Source: Spirosoma fluviale | GTDB taxonomy: Bacteria > Bacteroidota > Bacteroidia > Cytophagales > Cyclobacteriaceae | DNA: 32,579 nt | Assembly (NCBI GenBank): GCA_945868725.1 | Contig: CAMBMU010000024.1 | Coordinates: 1 to 32,579, forward strand | Reading direction: 5' to 3' | Part shown: piece by piece, positions 16,070 through 22,940 of the stretch | How positions within the stretch are numbered: the first letter of the stretch is position 1 | Layout of the letters: each line of letters opens with the position of its first letter | Translations under genes and position numbers: made by a program | The notes under the pieces: generated by a model | What the model was told of the DNA's origin: nothing | Database searches by the model: none | The model's input: only the letters and a program-made list of their open reading frames with translations

Positions 16070-16912
16070 ATGAGACTAATATATTTAAAGTCTTTACTCA
16101 TTGTTTTTATTATGCTTTTTGGATGTTCACAAAACAAAACTGGTAAGTCAAGTGATGGTACTAATGAAGAGTTCTATCCTGATGGGACATACTGCGCAGA
16201 TGTAACCTATTACAACCCAAACACTCAGAGACAAAATGAGTACACGCTGAACGTTGAGGTAGAAAATGGACAACTTACAAAAATACTTTGGTCTAATGGT
16301 GGATGGCTCGATGTTTCACACTTTACTTCTCCTAGCGTCTCCTCAAGTGGTGATTGTTCATTTACCTCAGATAAAGGATACCAATACACTGTTTCAATTA
16401 ATGGCTCAGAGTGTTTAAAAACAGATACTCCTGAAGCAATTGAAGGTCGGGAAGGAAGCCTTACTAGACAACAGTGTGCCGACTTGTACGGGGCTTCAAC
16501 AAGTCTTTTTGAAGCTTTTTTAATGGATAGAGAAATTTCTGCAGATGAGGTCATTGATAATAAAGATTGCGAGCTTATGCACGAAGGTCTTGTAGCCTTT
16601 GAACGTTTTCGCAACCTAAAAGAAAAAATTAATAAAGGGTATATTCAACTAGTATTTACTAGAACAAGCGGTCTAGGTATTGTTTGTCAAACCATGATTG
16701 TAAAACGTTATGGGGTACTCTACTTACTAGAGACAGCAGGAGGAAATGGAAAAATGGGACTAACATCCTTTGATCCTAATACAGAGGGGTGGCAAGAAAT
16801 TAGGATTCAGGAAAATCCTGACGTGGATCGTTGGATCGTTGAAGTTGCTCGTGTCTTGAGAACTGGTAGTATGGGTGAGTTAGAGGATTATGCAAATAAC
16901 TTTTGCAGATGA
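16070..16912 (+). CDS. Predicted lipoprotein of unknown function
   Basis: A 280-aa protein with a lipoprotein signal: MRLIYLKSLLIVFIMLFGC, lipobox LFGC with the cysteine at residue 19. The ATG at 16070 is chosen over a TTG 13 codons upstream because it gives a normal-length signal. Residues 35-105 form a small beta-rich module (FYPDGTYCADVTYYNPN, LTKILWSNGGWLDVSHF, GDCSFTSDKGYQYTVSI) of a kind I recall from Bacteroidota secreted proteins without function. The rest is mixed alpha/beta with no recognised domain. It lies inside the island as cargo, and nothing around it says what it does. Confidence 0.75.
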   Translation: MRLIYLKSLLIVFIMLFGCSQNKTGKSSDGTNEEFYPDGTYCADVTYYNPNTQRQNEYTLNVEVENGQLTKILWSNGGWLDVSHFTSPSVSSSGDCSFTSDKGYQYTVSINGSECLKTDTPEAIEGREGSLTRQQCADLYGASTSLFEAFLMDREISADEVIDNKDCELMHEGLVAFERFRNLKEKINKGYIQLVFTRTSGLGIVCQTMIVKRYGVLYLLETAGGNGKMGLTSFDPNTEGWQEIRIQENPDVDRWIVEVARVLRTGSMGELEDYANNFCR

Positions 16913-17185
16913 GTAATTTATAACATTTAAAAGGCAATTGGACTTAAAAGCTTGAGAATAGTTTAAACTACAGAATTAGTAAATCAACTATTCTTAGCTA
17001 ACTAGAAATCCAATTTCATTCACTTTCTTTAAGAGGCTGTAAGAGGTAGCATATCTTCATGAAAAGACTTTAATCCAAAAAGGGAATGAATAAACCTTCA
17101 ATATTTAAGGATTAGATAGCTATAAATGCTTAAAGTTTAAACCCACAGGAATTATCCTCTTATCCTAAAAACTAAGTAATTTTAA

Positions 17186-17719
17186 CTATTTATGATTTAC
17201 GCTAATAGAAATCAGGTAGTTTTCACCTGGCTTTAGGGATATTTCTAGAGGCTTTTTCTCTCCTTCTCCTTGCTCTCCTCCTTCAGATCTGCTACCTTTC
17301 TCAAATTTCTCAAAGGAATCAAACTCTAAATATGGCTTTAGGTGTAGTGGAATATAAGGGATGTACTCTGTCAATGGAATTGTTTTTAGTACACCAGAAG
17401 GGTCTTGTACATTGAAATACTTATGTCTTCCATACTGTTCTGTATTATCAAAAAGCTTCCAATCACCAAATGGAATAAATGGGATTACAGCTACCTGATG
17501 ATTGAAATAAACAGTGATTCTTCTACCTGGGCTCTCCGTTTCGTATCGATTAAGTATTAGAAACTGAGGTTGAACACCCATGGCATTCACAAGCTTATTG
17601 TGTTTGGTAATTACTTCATTTTTTACACTATACCAATGGGTGACTACTTTTCGGTGGTCAAAAAAGTCAGATTCAGTCCATTCTAAGAGCTCTTTTTCTT
17701 TTTTAAGGTATTGTTCCAT
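17186..17719 (-). CDS. Hypothetical protein, 177 aa
   Basis: Not recognised. The protein starts with a charged helix (MEQYLKKEKELLEWTESDFFDHRK) and has aromatic-rich, probably beta-strand middle segments (RRITVYFNHQVAVIPFIPFGDW). A low-complexity glycine/glutamate linker (SRSEGGEQGEGEKK, about residues 143-156) leads into a last strand (ENYLISISVNHK). No signal peptide or membrane segment is seen, so it is probably cytoplasmic. It is the only minus-strand gene of the island and lies between the lipoprotein gene and the right end. Confidence 0.65.
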   Translation of the reverse strand: MEQYLKKEKELLEWTESDFFDHRKVVTHWYSVKNEVITKHNKLVNAMGVQPQFLILNRYETESPGRRITVYFNHQVAVIPFIPFGDWKLFDNTEQYGRHKYFNVQDPSGVLKTIPLTEYIPYIPLHLKPYLEFDSFEKFEKGSRSEGGEQGEGEKKPLEISLKPGENYLISISVNHK

Positions 17720-18092
17720 CTCAAAAATTTGTAAATCAAGTTATTTCTTTAGCTCTTGAATCTACTATTTTTTCAAGAATATTTCCCTACAACTTGGCTT
17801 TCATATGTATAAAAAAAGTATTTCGTAGAATACGTTTAACAAGTTAAACGTTCTATAGTCTTACCCTTGAATTACACCCGCCCTTTTCTGAAGCTACGCA
17901 GACCCCCCTACATTTAAAACAGGGCGGTCAAGATTTATAGCCAGGTGAACTATGTAGAAGAAGGTGGGTAATAAACTTGTAAAGTTTAATCCTGAAGGTT
18001 AATTTTAAAAGGTAATCCTAGCCTTGTTACAGGAATGTTACACGATAGGGAGTAAAGATGTTACAGTAAAGTCTACGAATAGCCTTGCACCT
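17720..18092. other. Right end of the island, non-coding
   Basis: No gene is supported in these 373 bp. There is an inverted repeat CCGCCCT (17878-17884) / AGGGCGG (17921-17927) with a 36-nt spacer, and the right-end arm-like sites TTACACGA (18038-18045) and AGGGAGTAAA (18047-18056), the latter a perfect inverted copy of 10988-10997. Two GTTACAG words also occur close to the att site. Confidence 0.65.
18038..18056. promoter_or_regulatory. Right-end recombinase arm sites
   Basis: TTACACGA (18038-18045) and AGGGAGTAAA (18047-18056) repeat words found just inside the left att site. The 10-bp word is in inverted orientation, as expected for arm sites at the two ends of an integrated element. Confidence 0.5.
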
Positions 18093-18158
18093 ACTGAATA
18101 GAGCACCTGATTACGGCTCAGGAGGTTTCAAGTTTGAATCTTGACGAGGTCACTAGCC
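18093..18158 (+). repeat. attR: 66-bp direct repeat (tRNA-Arg 3' fragment)
   Basis: Identical to 10874-10939. It lacks the tRNA acceptor 5' strand and most of the D arm, so it is not a functional tRNA gene. It represents the original host 3' end displaced by integration. Confidence 0.95.
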
Positions 18159-18186
18159 CTAGCTTTTAAGAAGTTAGGGTTTTTTG
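18157..18186 (+). terminator. Original host tRNA-Arg terminator
   Basis: CCCTAGC (18157-18163) pairs with GTTAGGG (18173-18179) over a 9-nt loop, followed by six T. It sits directly after attR at the same place relative to the tRNA end as the element's terminator at attL. Confidence 0.75.
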
Positions 18187-18689
18187 TTTTCAAATCAGTA
18201 CTTCTTACAGCAAAATTGGCTTGAAGAATTGGAGCTGATTCTACATCTCGCCTTTAAAAAAAAAATGACCCGAGAGCAGATCTTACGGTATGCTACACGG
18301 GTACTGTTTATATAAAAGTAAAAGATTGGCTTGAGCTACCCTAGGATTTTGGCAATTTTTAAATCAGGTTTTGAAGTGGTTTTTAGTGTTTGGTTTTGCT
18401 GCAAAAAAATCCATAAATCGTTACCTATGTTTTAAATAATATAAGCCTTAATTCACTGTATTTCAGTTTACCCTTAATGAAGTATTTTCTTCGTGCCCCA
18501 AATTTTTGAGCTGCGACGAGGTTGTCCTCTAAAGTCCTTTTTGGTTGTGAATTCATTTTTCCATGAGTGCTTCAAATTCCTTAGAGCGGAATTGTTTGGT
18601 CAAAAAATTTGTTGTACTATTGCACTGTTCTTTACCATCGGTCTGGAATCTACAAAGGTCTTAGACGTTGAACCCAAATCAACGTCTTT
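18159..18689. other. Gap between attR and the DUF3800 operon
   Basis: This stretch of about 530 bp has no convincing gene. It contains the host tRNA terminator, copy 1 of the duplicated hairpin repeat (18254-18308) and a plus-strand terminator (18663-18692). A plus-strand reading frame from 18493 runs through that terminator and against the BECR-like gene and is not credible. Confidence 0.6.
18254..18308 (-). repeat. Duplicated hairpin/poly-U repeat, copy 1
   Basis: From the start of the ACCCG word to the end this copy differs from 19849-19901 at two positions, and its A-run is two longer. On the minus strand it reads as a hairpin (ACCCG/CGGGT with inner AGCA/TGCT) followed by ten U, i.e. 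an intrinsic terminator. It lies about 380 bp beyond the stop of the BECR-like gene. Confidence 0.85.
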
Positions 18690-18692
18690 TTA
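18663..18692 (+). terminator. Plus-strand intrinsic terminator without an assigned gene
   Basis: AGACGTTG (18663-18670) pairs perfectly with CAACGTCT (18680-18687), loop 9 nt, followed by TTTATTTTTT. The T-run makes it directional for plus-strand transcripts, yet no plus-strand gene ends here. On the minus strand the hairpin directly follows the BECR-like stop codon and could still protect that mRNA. Confidence 0.7.
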
Positions 18693-19139
18693 TTTTTTAA
18701 GGTACGGGCTGTTCCGATCAAAATCAGGTGAGTTTATAATGTTTGTGATATCGCTCTTTTCGAAGGCGGTAATCAGCTTAGCCTTCAAAAACCCTGTAAA
18801 CATAATCACCACAACATAATTCCCTTTCACAATACTGATTCTTCGGTTATTGAAATAGCTTTTGGTGGATTTATCCCATCCTGTTTTTAGAATGGCCTCA
18901 GGATCCTGAAGTGCGGCTTTGATCCAAAGGATTTTTTCAAGTCGGTTCAAAGACAGGATTGACTTGTCACCTTGTATTCGATCAGCACTTTCGAAAAAAA
19001 CATGTTTGAACATATTTTCATAGAAGTGGACCATAACGCCGTCAAAGGTACCGATGGGAGCAGCACAATATTCCGTTTTCCAAATCTCCTTAAATTCCTC
19101 CACAGGAATCAAGTGAGCCTTTAGCTTTTTATACTCCAT
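18690..19139 (-). CDS. Predicted BECR-fold (Barnase/EndoU/colicin/RelE-like) RNase-type protein
   Basis: A 149-aa soluble protein. Residues 43-128 follow the pattern of phage-type BECR nucleases: a histidine segment FKHVFFES (44-51), RLEKILWIKAALQDP (66-80), GWDK (87-90), a basic RR (99-100), a hydrophobic strand YVVVIMF (108-114) and the final KAKLITAFEKS (119-129). H46, R66 and T124 are plausible active-site positions. This family match is by eye and moderate. Its ATG overlaps the DUF3800 stop (TAATG), so the two are co-translated in about equal amounts. A toxin or effector RNase role is inferred from the fold call and the pairing. Confidence 0.6.
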   Translation of the reverse strand: MEYKKLKAHLIPVEEFKEIWKTEYCAAPIGTFDGVMVHFYENMFKHVFFESADRIQGDKSILSLNRLEKILWIKAALQDPEAILKTGWDKSTKSYFNNRRISIVKGNYVVVIMFTGFLKAKLITAFEKSDITNIINSPDFDRNSPYLKK

Positions 19140-19831
19140 TACCAGCCCCCCTGTAGATTTATTCTAAACACGTTGAATTTTTCTTCGCTTTTTGGGGTGT
19201 GTCGAATCGGGTTGCCTAGAAATGTCTCTTCGGTTTCGAGTATGAGCTGTTTTTTTGAAGGACTCTTGATAGAGTCATTTATCTTTGCATGCACCATTCC
19301 CGTCAAGACATCAGCAAGTTGAATTCCTGCGGAATCATTAGAAGGTAGTGCTTGGAGAATCGGTATGTCTGAAAGAAGGTTTGACATGTCAAGGCACTGC
19401 TGTAGGTCTTTTAGCCTTCCCTTGTCCCGATTGACTTTTTGATCAAGAAAAATATAGTAGTTGTTGAAGTCGTAAATCCAGTGGTGAAGTAGCTGATAAT
19501 AAAATTTGTAAAACCCGAGCTCTTTATCTCCATGAAAGTAGTCGCTGTTTACTGTCTTTGCATCCACCACAATCACTCTGAATCTAAGCTGAGGTGTTTC
19601 AAAAAAATACAGGATCAGATCCTTGTATAAATCCAAAAAGCGGGGTGAAACTTTGTTCCACTTTACTTCACCGTTTACACCATGAGATTTTTTGATCTGA
19701 CTGATTCGATCTTTAAAGTGAGGGCGAAAATCCTTCGGCATCCAAATGCCTCCGATAGTAAAGAACTGTGGCTGTTTGGAATCATTCAAGGCTTCCAATC
19801 CACTCTCATCGCAGTATATTTCAAAATCCAT
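19139..19831 (-). CDS. DUF3800 family protein (RNase H-like fold)
   Basis: A 230-aa protein. The N-terminal YCDESG (residues 6-11) is the family hallmark, followed by GEVKWNK (54-60), IVVDAK (87-92), IFLDQK (127-132) and GIQLADVLTG (169-178). The acidic set D8, E9, E55, D90, D130 and D174 gives an intact RNase H-like metal site. DUF3800 proteins are predicted nucleases that recur in defence islands; activity is rarely shown. The ATG at 19831 puts the DES motif near the N-terminus, as in the family, whereas a longer frame to 19891 would run through the upstream repeat. It is the first gene of the operon; a TAnnTTTG word sits about 75 bp upstream. Confidence 0.82.
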   Translation of the reverse strand: MDFEIYCDESGLEALNDSKQPQFFTIGGIWMPKDFRPHFKDRISQIKKSHGVNGEVKWNKVSPRFLDLYKDLILYFFETPQLRFRVIVVDAKTVNSDYFHGDKELGFYKFYYQLLHHWIYDFNNYYIFLDQKVNRDKGRLKDLQQCLDMSNLLSDIPILQALPSNDSAGIQLADVLTGMVHAKINDSIKSPSKKQLILETEETFLGNPIRHTPKSEEKFNVFRINLQGGW

Positions 19832-19848
19832 GGTGAACTCAAAGACAG

Positions 19849-19901
19849 TTAAAAAAAATGACCCGAGAGCAGATCTTACGGGATGCTGCACGGGTACTGT
19901 T
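19849..19901 (-). repeat. Duplicated hairpin/poly-U repeat, copy 2
   Basis: On the minus strand, ACCCG and inner AGCA pair with TGCT and CGGGT, followed by eight U. It lies about 90 bp after the stop of the membrane protein gene at 19993 and 18 bp before the DUF3800 start, so it can be the terminator of the former or an attenuator in the leader of the latter. It is nearly identical to 18254-18308. Confidence 0.85.
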
Positions 19902-19905
19902 GAAT

Positions 19906-19913
19906 CAAAAGTA
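19906..19913 (-). promoter_or_regulatory. Possible -7 element of the DUF3800 operon
   Basis: TACTTTTG on the minus strand fits TAnnTTTG, with a predicted start near 19899. The -33 TTTG is not seen at 19-20 nt. If this promoter is real, the hairpin/poly-U repeat lies inside the 5' leader and the transcript must read through it. Confidence 0.4.
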
Positions 19914-19992
19914 GATTATTTGAGTGAAAATCTCCTAGTACTTTAGGTGTTTTTAATGCAGACCAACTTCCTAATTTAATTCGCGGTACATG

Positions 19993-20415
19993 CTATTTCT
20001 CATCTATCCAAACTCCACTTCTTCTGTTTCCAGAATGACCATAAGGCTTTGACGTACTAGAACTAGCAGGTTTTTCAACTGGTGCTTTTTTTTCTACCAC
20101 CTTTGGCTTTTCTTCTGCTGTAGGGGTAGGCACAATTTCCTCCTCCACTTCATCTTCTGCTGTAGAAGTAGATACAATTTCTTCAATCGTCTTGTTTTCT
20201 TCTTTTGATTCAGGATTTGACCACTTGACGATCTTATCCAAATTAAAAATTAGAATTAGGAGAATGACTCCGAAAAGGATAAAAGAAAAAAACATGTAAT
20301 TCATTGAGGGCAAACTCCCATCACCCAAAAAATAATTCCATACAGGAATCCCCATTACAACCAAAATCAAGAGGATTGCAAAGGATAGTAAACCGAATCT
20401 ATTCATCTTTTTCAT
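19993..20415 (-). CDS. Small two-helix membrane protein with low-complexity tail
   Basis: A 140-aa protein. Two hydrophobic helices (about residues 7-28 and 40-59) are followed by a charged, proline/glutamate/threonine-rich cytoplasmic or periplasmic tail with an imperfect 14-residue tandem repeat (EEIVSTSTAEDEVE / EEIVPTPTAEEKPK). It ends in a basic-aromatic patch (HSGNRRSGVWIDEK). No family is recognised. The ATG at 20415 is preferred over a TTG two codons earlier. It is on the same strand as the DUF3800 operon but separated from it by the hairpin repeat, so it is probably a separate transcript. Confidence 0.65.
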   Translation of the reverse strand: MKKMNRFGLLSFAILLILVVMGIPVWNYFLGDGSLPSMNYMFFSFILFGVILLILIFNLDKIVKWSNPESKEENKTIEEIVSTSTAEDEVEEEIVPTPTAEEKPKVVEKKAPVEKPASSSTSKPYGHSGNRRSGVWIDEK

Positions 20416-20798
20416 ATCCAATTCGTTTTCTTTTACTCAAATTACGTCTGAAAATTAACGAATTTAAACTTGTTAGGAAATCTAAACTTCAAAGTTTCTT
20501 TGATTAACTGGTCCACAGTTGACGGTCGACGGACCACAGTCGGTAGGTGTATGCTTCAAAAAACGTATTAAAATTACATCCTAAACTCGTCCCAACAACG
20601 ACTCGGCTGTCGACAGTGGACTGTTAGCTGTTGACTGAAAAATGTTCCTAATTGAAAGAACTCTTTAACAAACGGATACAGTTTATTTAGGGCAATACCC
20701 CTTGGTTGCATTAGCGTCTTCGTATAGAATGGGCCAAGCTTTAAGCAGTCAGGCATTTTTAAACAAAAAAAAGCAGCCCGAAGGCTGCTTTTTGATTT
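20416..20798. other. Intergenic region with GTCGAC-type repeats
   Basis: No gene is supported. Two degenerate stretches rich in GTCGAC, GTTGAC, GTCCACAG and GTGGACTG words lie at 20507-20541 and 20607-20637, like those inside the repeats at 9609-9639 and 10667-10698. The second is followed by AACAAACGGATACAGTTT, which resembles the tails of those repeats. The transporter terminator closes the region. Confidence 0.65.
20764..20793. terminator. Terminator of the sugar-type MFS gene
   Basis: GCAGCC (20773-20778) and GGCTGC (20783-20788) pair over a 4-nt loop that is TTCG on the minus strand, a stable tetraloop. A runs before and T runs after make it usable in both directions. Confidence 0.88.
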
Positions 20799-22025
20799 TT
20801 AGTGTGCGGCTGAAGCGGCGGGTTTGACACCGCGCTGCCAGATAAAGAAGATCACAAAGAGTACAATTAAGATCCCCGGGAAAAGCATCATTTTTTCTAG
20901 GGTAGCCTGACCTGCTGCGAGTTCTAGGGATGCTCCCACTAGGCCAGCTTTTTCTTCGGCTACTCTGGAAGCATCAATCCAGCTTCCAATAATAGGTTGG
21001 AAAATTGCAGTTGAAAACATGCCTATTCCTCCGATAATGGACATTCCCAAGGCGCCGGATAGCGGCACACGCTGGGCTACAGCACCGACCATCACAGGCC
21101 AGAAATAACATACCCCTAGCGCAAAGATCAATGCAGCAACATAAGACATGTTGCCCGTCACCGTGCTAAACAAGAAGATACCAACGGTCGTGAAGATAGC
21201 GCCTCCCAAGAGTACGCCTGTCTGTCCCAAGGCTTTCACCACTGGACCAGCAAAGAATCTGCCCACTGCCATTACGCCAGTGGTCAAGGCAAGGATCAAC
21301 ATGCCTGAAGCACCGCTTTGGCTCAACACGATATTGGACCACTGCTGCGGTCCAAATTCAGAGATAGCGGTCAAGGCCATCGCAAAGAATAGGAAGATAA
21401 ATACGGGGCTTAACATGGCTTTAAAGTTGGAACCAACAGATGTTACTCCTTCTACAGAAGGCTTAGGGAAGGCTTTGCCAAAGAAAAGTACTGCATAGGC
21501 AATGGTTGGGATCATCATCACCCAAACTTGAGTTTGCCAAGCAAAGCCTCCATCGGTCATGAATTTGGATACCAAGCTTCCCAAAACGATGCCTCCTGGG
21601 AACCACATGTGGAAGCGGTTGAGCATCTTGTTTAGGGTAGTACCTGAATACATGTCGGCAATCATCGGATTACAAGCAGCCTCGGTACAGCCGTTGCCGA
21701 AACCGATAAATAGCGTGGAGATCAATAATGTGGTGTATCCATCCGCGAAGATGGTCATCAGAATCCCAAGGGTGTGGGTGACAAATGCGATGCGCATGAT
21801 GTTGGCAGGGCCAACGATATGGTAAAAAAGACCTCCAAGAATCATGGAGATAGGAAATCCTAAAAACCACATGGAGTTAATAAAGCCTAATTGCTCTGCA
21901 TTTAAGCCGAATTGTTCTCCCAACTGGGGAAGGATACCCGCTCGAATAGAGAAGGAAAAGGCGGTGGTGATGAGCGCCAAACAACTTGCGTTGAAGAGTG
22001 CGCCCCGGTTAATGGTCTGTGTCAT
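20799..22025 (-). CDS. MFS transporter, sugar-permease type
   Basis: A 408-aa protein with about 12 membrane helices. Conserved-looking segments are LNAEQLGFINSMWFLGFPISMILGG, IGFGNGCTEAACNPMIADMY and NRFHMWFPGGIVLGSL. These suggest the FucP/sugar permease side of the MFS and proteins seen next to sugar or polyol catabolism genes in Bacteroidota. No catabolic gene is adjacent here, so the substrate is open. Transcribed alone, with a strong terminator after the stop. Confidence 0.85.
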   Translation of the reverse strand: MTQTINRGALFNASCLALITTAFSFSIRAGILPQLGEQFGLNAEQLGFINSMWFLGFPISMILGGLFYHIVGPANIMRIAFVTHTLGILMTIFADGYTTLLISTLFIGFGNGCTEAACNPMIADMYSGTTLNKMLNRFHMWFPGGIVLGSLVSKFMTDGGFAWQTQVWVMMIPTIAYAVLFFGKAFPKPSVEGVTSVGSNFKAMLSPVFIFLFFAMALTAISEFGPQQWSNIVLSQSGASGMLILALTTGVMAVGRFFAGPVVKALGQTGVLLGGAIFTTVGIFLFSTVTGNMSYVAALIFALGVCYFWPVMVGAVAQRVPLSGALGMSIIGGIGMFSTAIFQPIIGSWIDASRVAEEKAGLVGASLELAAGQATLEKMMLFPGILIVLFVIFFIWQRGVKPAASAAH

Positions 22026-22184
22026 ACGGTAGTGCTTTAGGTTTATGGGTTGCGTTAAGTGACTTTTGACACATTCAAAGTAGACAAAAAAATGAAAACA
22101 GCTATCCTGAATTCAAAAAAAAATAAATAAACTTCTCCCAAGACCCCGTTCTAGAGGGAAAATAGTTAGCGAAAAAGAATGGAT

Positions 22185-22937
22185 TTAGCGAATAAAAACC
22201 CAGTCCTGGGCGCTGCTTAGTCGTTCGGCAAATTCATAGCCGTCTTCATGAAAAACCTTGAGCTGCTCCGGATCGGTAATCCTATTTTGAATAGCATATC
22301 GAGTCATCAGTCCTCTTGCCTGCTTGGCAAAGAAACCGACTACCTGGTAGCTCCCTTCCTTGTGTTCCTTGAAATGGATGGTAATGACAGGCATCTTCAA
22401 GGTCTTTTTATCCACTGCCTTGAAGTATTCTTGGGAGGCTAAGTTGACTACCATCCTGCCCTCGCCTGCGGCATTCAAGGCCTTGCTGATCTTGGTTCCC
22501 CAAAACTCATATAAGGTGTCCCCCTTTTTGGTTTTGAGCTTGGTACCCATCTCCAATCGGTAGGGTTGGATCAAATCCAGTGGCTTCAGCAATCCATACA
22601 GTCCCGATAAGATCCGTAAATGCTCCTGGGCAAACTCCAGATCGGCAGTACTAAACGAATCTGCTTCCATCTTTGCATATACTTCTCCTTTGAATGCCAA
22701 AAGCGCCTGCTTGGAGTTGTTACTACTAAAAGTCTCCGTAAAGGTTTGGTAGCGCTCCTCATTCAAGGTAGCAAGCGAATCGCTGAGGTGCATCAACTTC
22801 GAAATTTGAGAAGCAGACTTCTTGCGCAATACCCCCACCAAGTCTTTGACTTCCGCAGGAAAGTCGAGTTGGGTATGCCCACTGTACTCAGGATGGCTAT
22901 AGTCTAGGGTTTTGGCAGGAGAAATGACAATCAACAT
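22185..22937 (-). CDS. yaaA: Peroxide stress protein YaaA
   Basis: A 250-aa protein starting with the family signature MLIVISPAKTLDY and containing LSGLYGLLKPLDLIQPYRLEMG and VNLASQEYFKAVD, all diagnostic of YaaA (DUF328/UPF0246). In E. coli YaaA binds DNA and limits iron-driven oxidative damage during peroxide stress. Length is standard. Its ATG follows the stop of the giant T9SS gene by 3 bp on the same strand, so it may be read from that transcript. Confidence 0.96.
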   Translation of the reverse strand: MLIVISPAKTLDYSHPEYSGHTQLDFPAEVKDLVGVLRKKSASQISKLMHLSDSLATLNEERYQTFTETFSSNNSKQALLAFKGEVYAKMEADSFSTADLEFAQEHLRILSGLYGLLKPLDLIQPYRLEMGTKLKTKKGDTLYEFWGTKISKALNAAGEGRMVVNLASQEYFKAVDKKTLKMPVITIHFKEHKEGSYQVVGFFAKQARGLMTRYAIQNRITDPEQLKVFHEDGYEFAERLSSAQDWVFIR

Positions 22938-22940
22938 GGG

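Larger units (their letters stand above)
10874..18158. mobile_element. Integrative genomic island in tRNA-Arg (7,219 bp per unit)
   Basis: Bounded by 66-bp perfect direct repeats that equal the tRNA-Arg 3' part plus six bases. The tyrosine recombinase lies next to the intact tRNA and reads away from it. Contents are the recombinase, a nuclease-helicase, an Mrr remnant, a lipoprotein and an unknown protein. No relaxase, conjugation, capsid or replication gene is visible, so it is not a complete ICE or prophage. The interior, especially 12.3-15.5 kb, is clearly AT-richer than the flanks. Both att copies are intact, so excision is possible in principle if the recombinase works. Confidence 0.9.

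Noticed and set aside
10874..18158. Island as a prophage or conjugative element
   Set aside because: No capsid, terminase, tail, relaxase, coupling protein or Tra genes are visible; only recombinase and cargo are present.
18093..18158. Second tRNA-Arg gene at the right end of the island
   Set aside because: The acceptor 5' strand and D-stem 5' half are missing, so it cannot fold as a tRNA; it is the attR fragment.
18265..18312. Both hairpin repeats can be read on the plus strand as MTREQILR-type peptides resembling a TetR regulator start
   Set aside because: The frames stop after 16-18 codons in both copies, and the minus-strand hairpin with poly-U explains the conserved sequence better. 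Chance resemblance is likely.
18493..18819. Plus-strand reading frame of 108 codons right of the island
   Set aside because: It runs through a strong plus-strand terminator, overlaps the well-supported minus-strand RNase-like gene, and its protein has no coherent domain or membrane pattern.
20574..20756. 60-codon minus-strand frame before the sugar-type transporter
   Set aside because: It is made largely of the GTCGAC-type repeat DNA and has no protein-like features.
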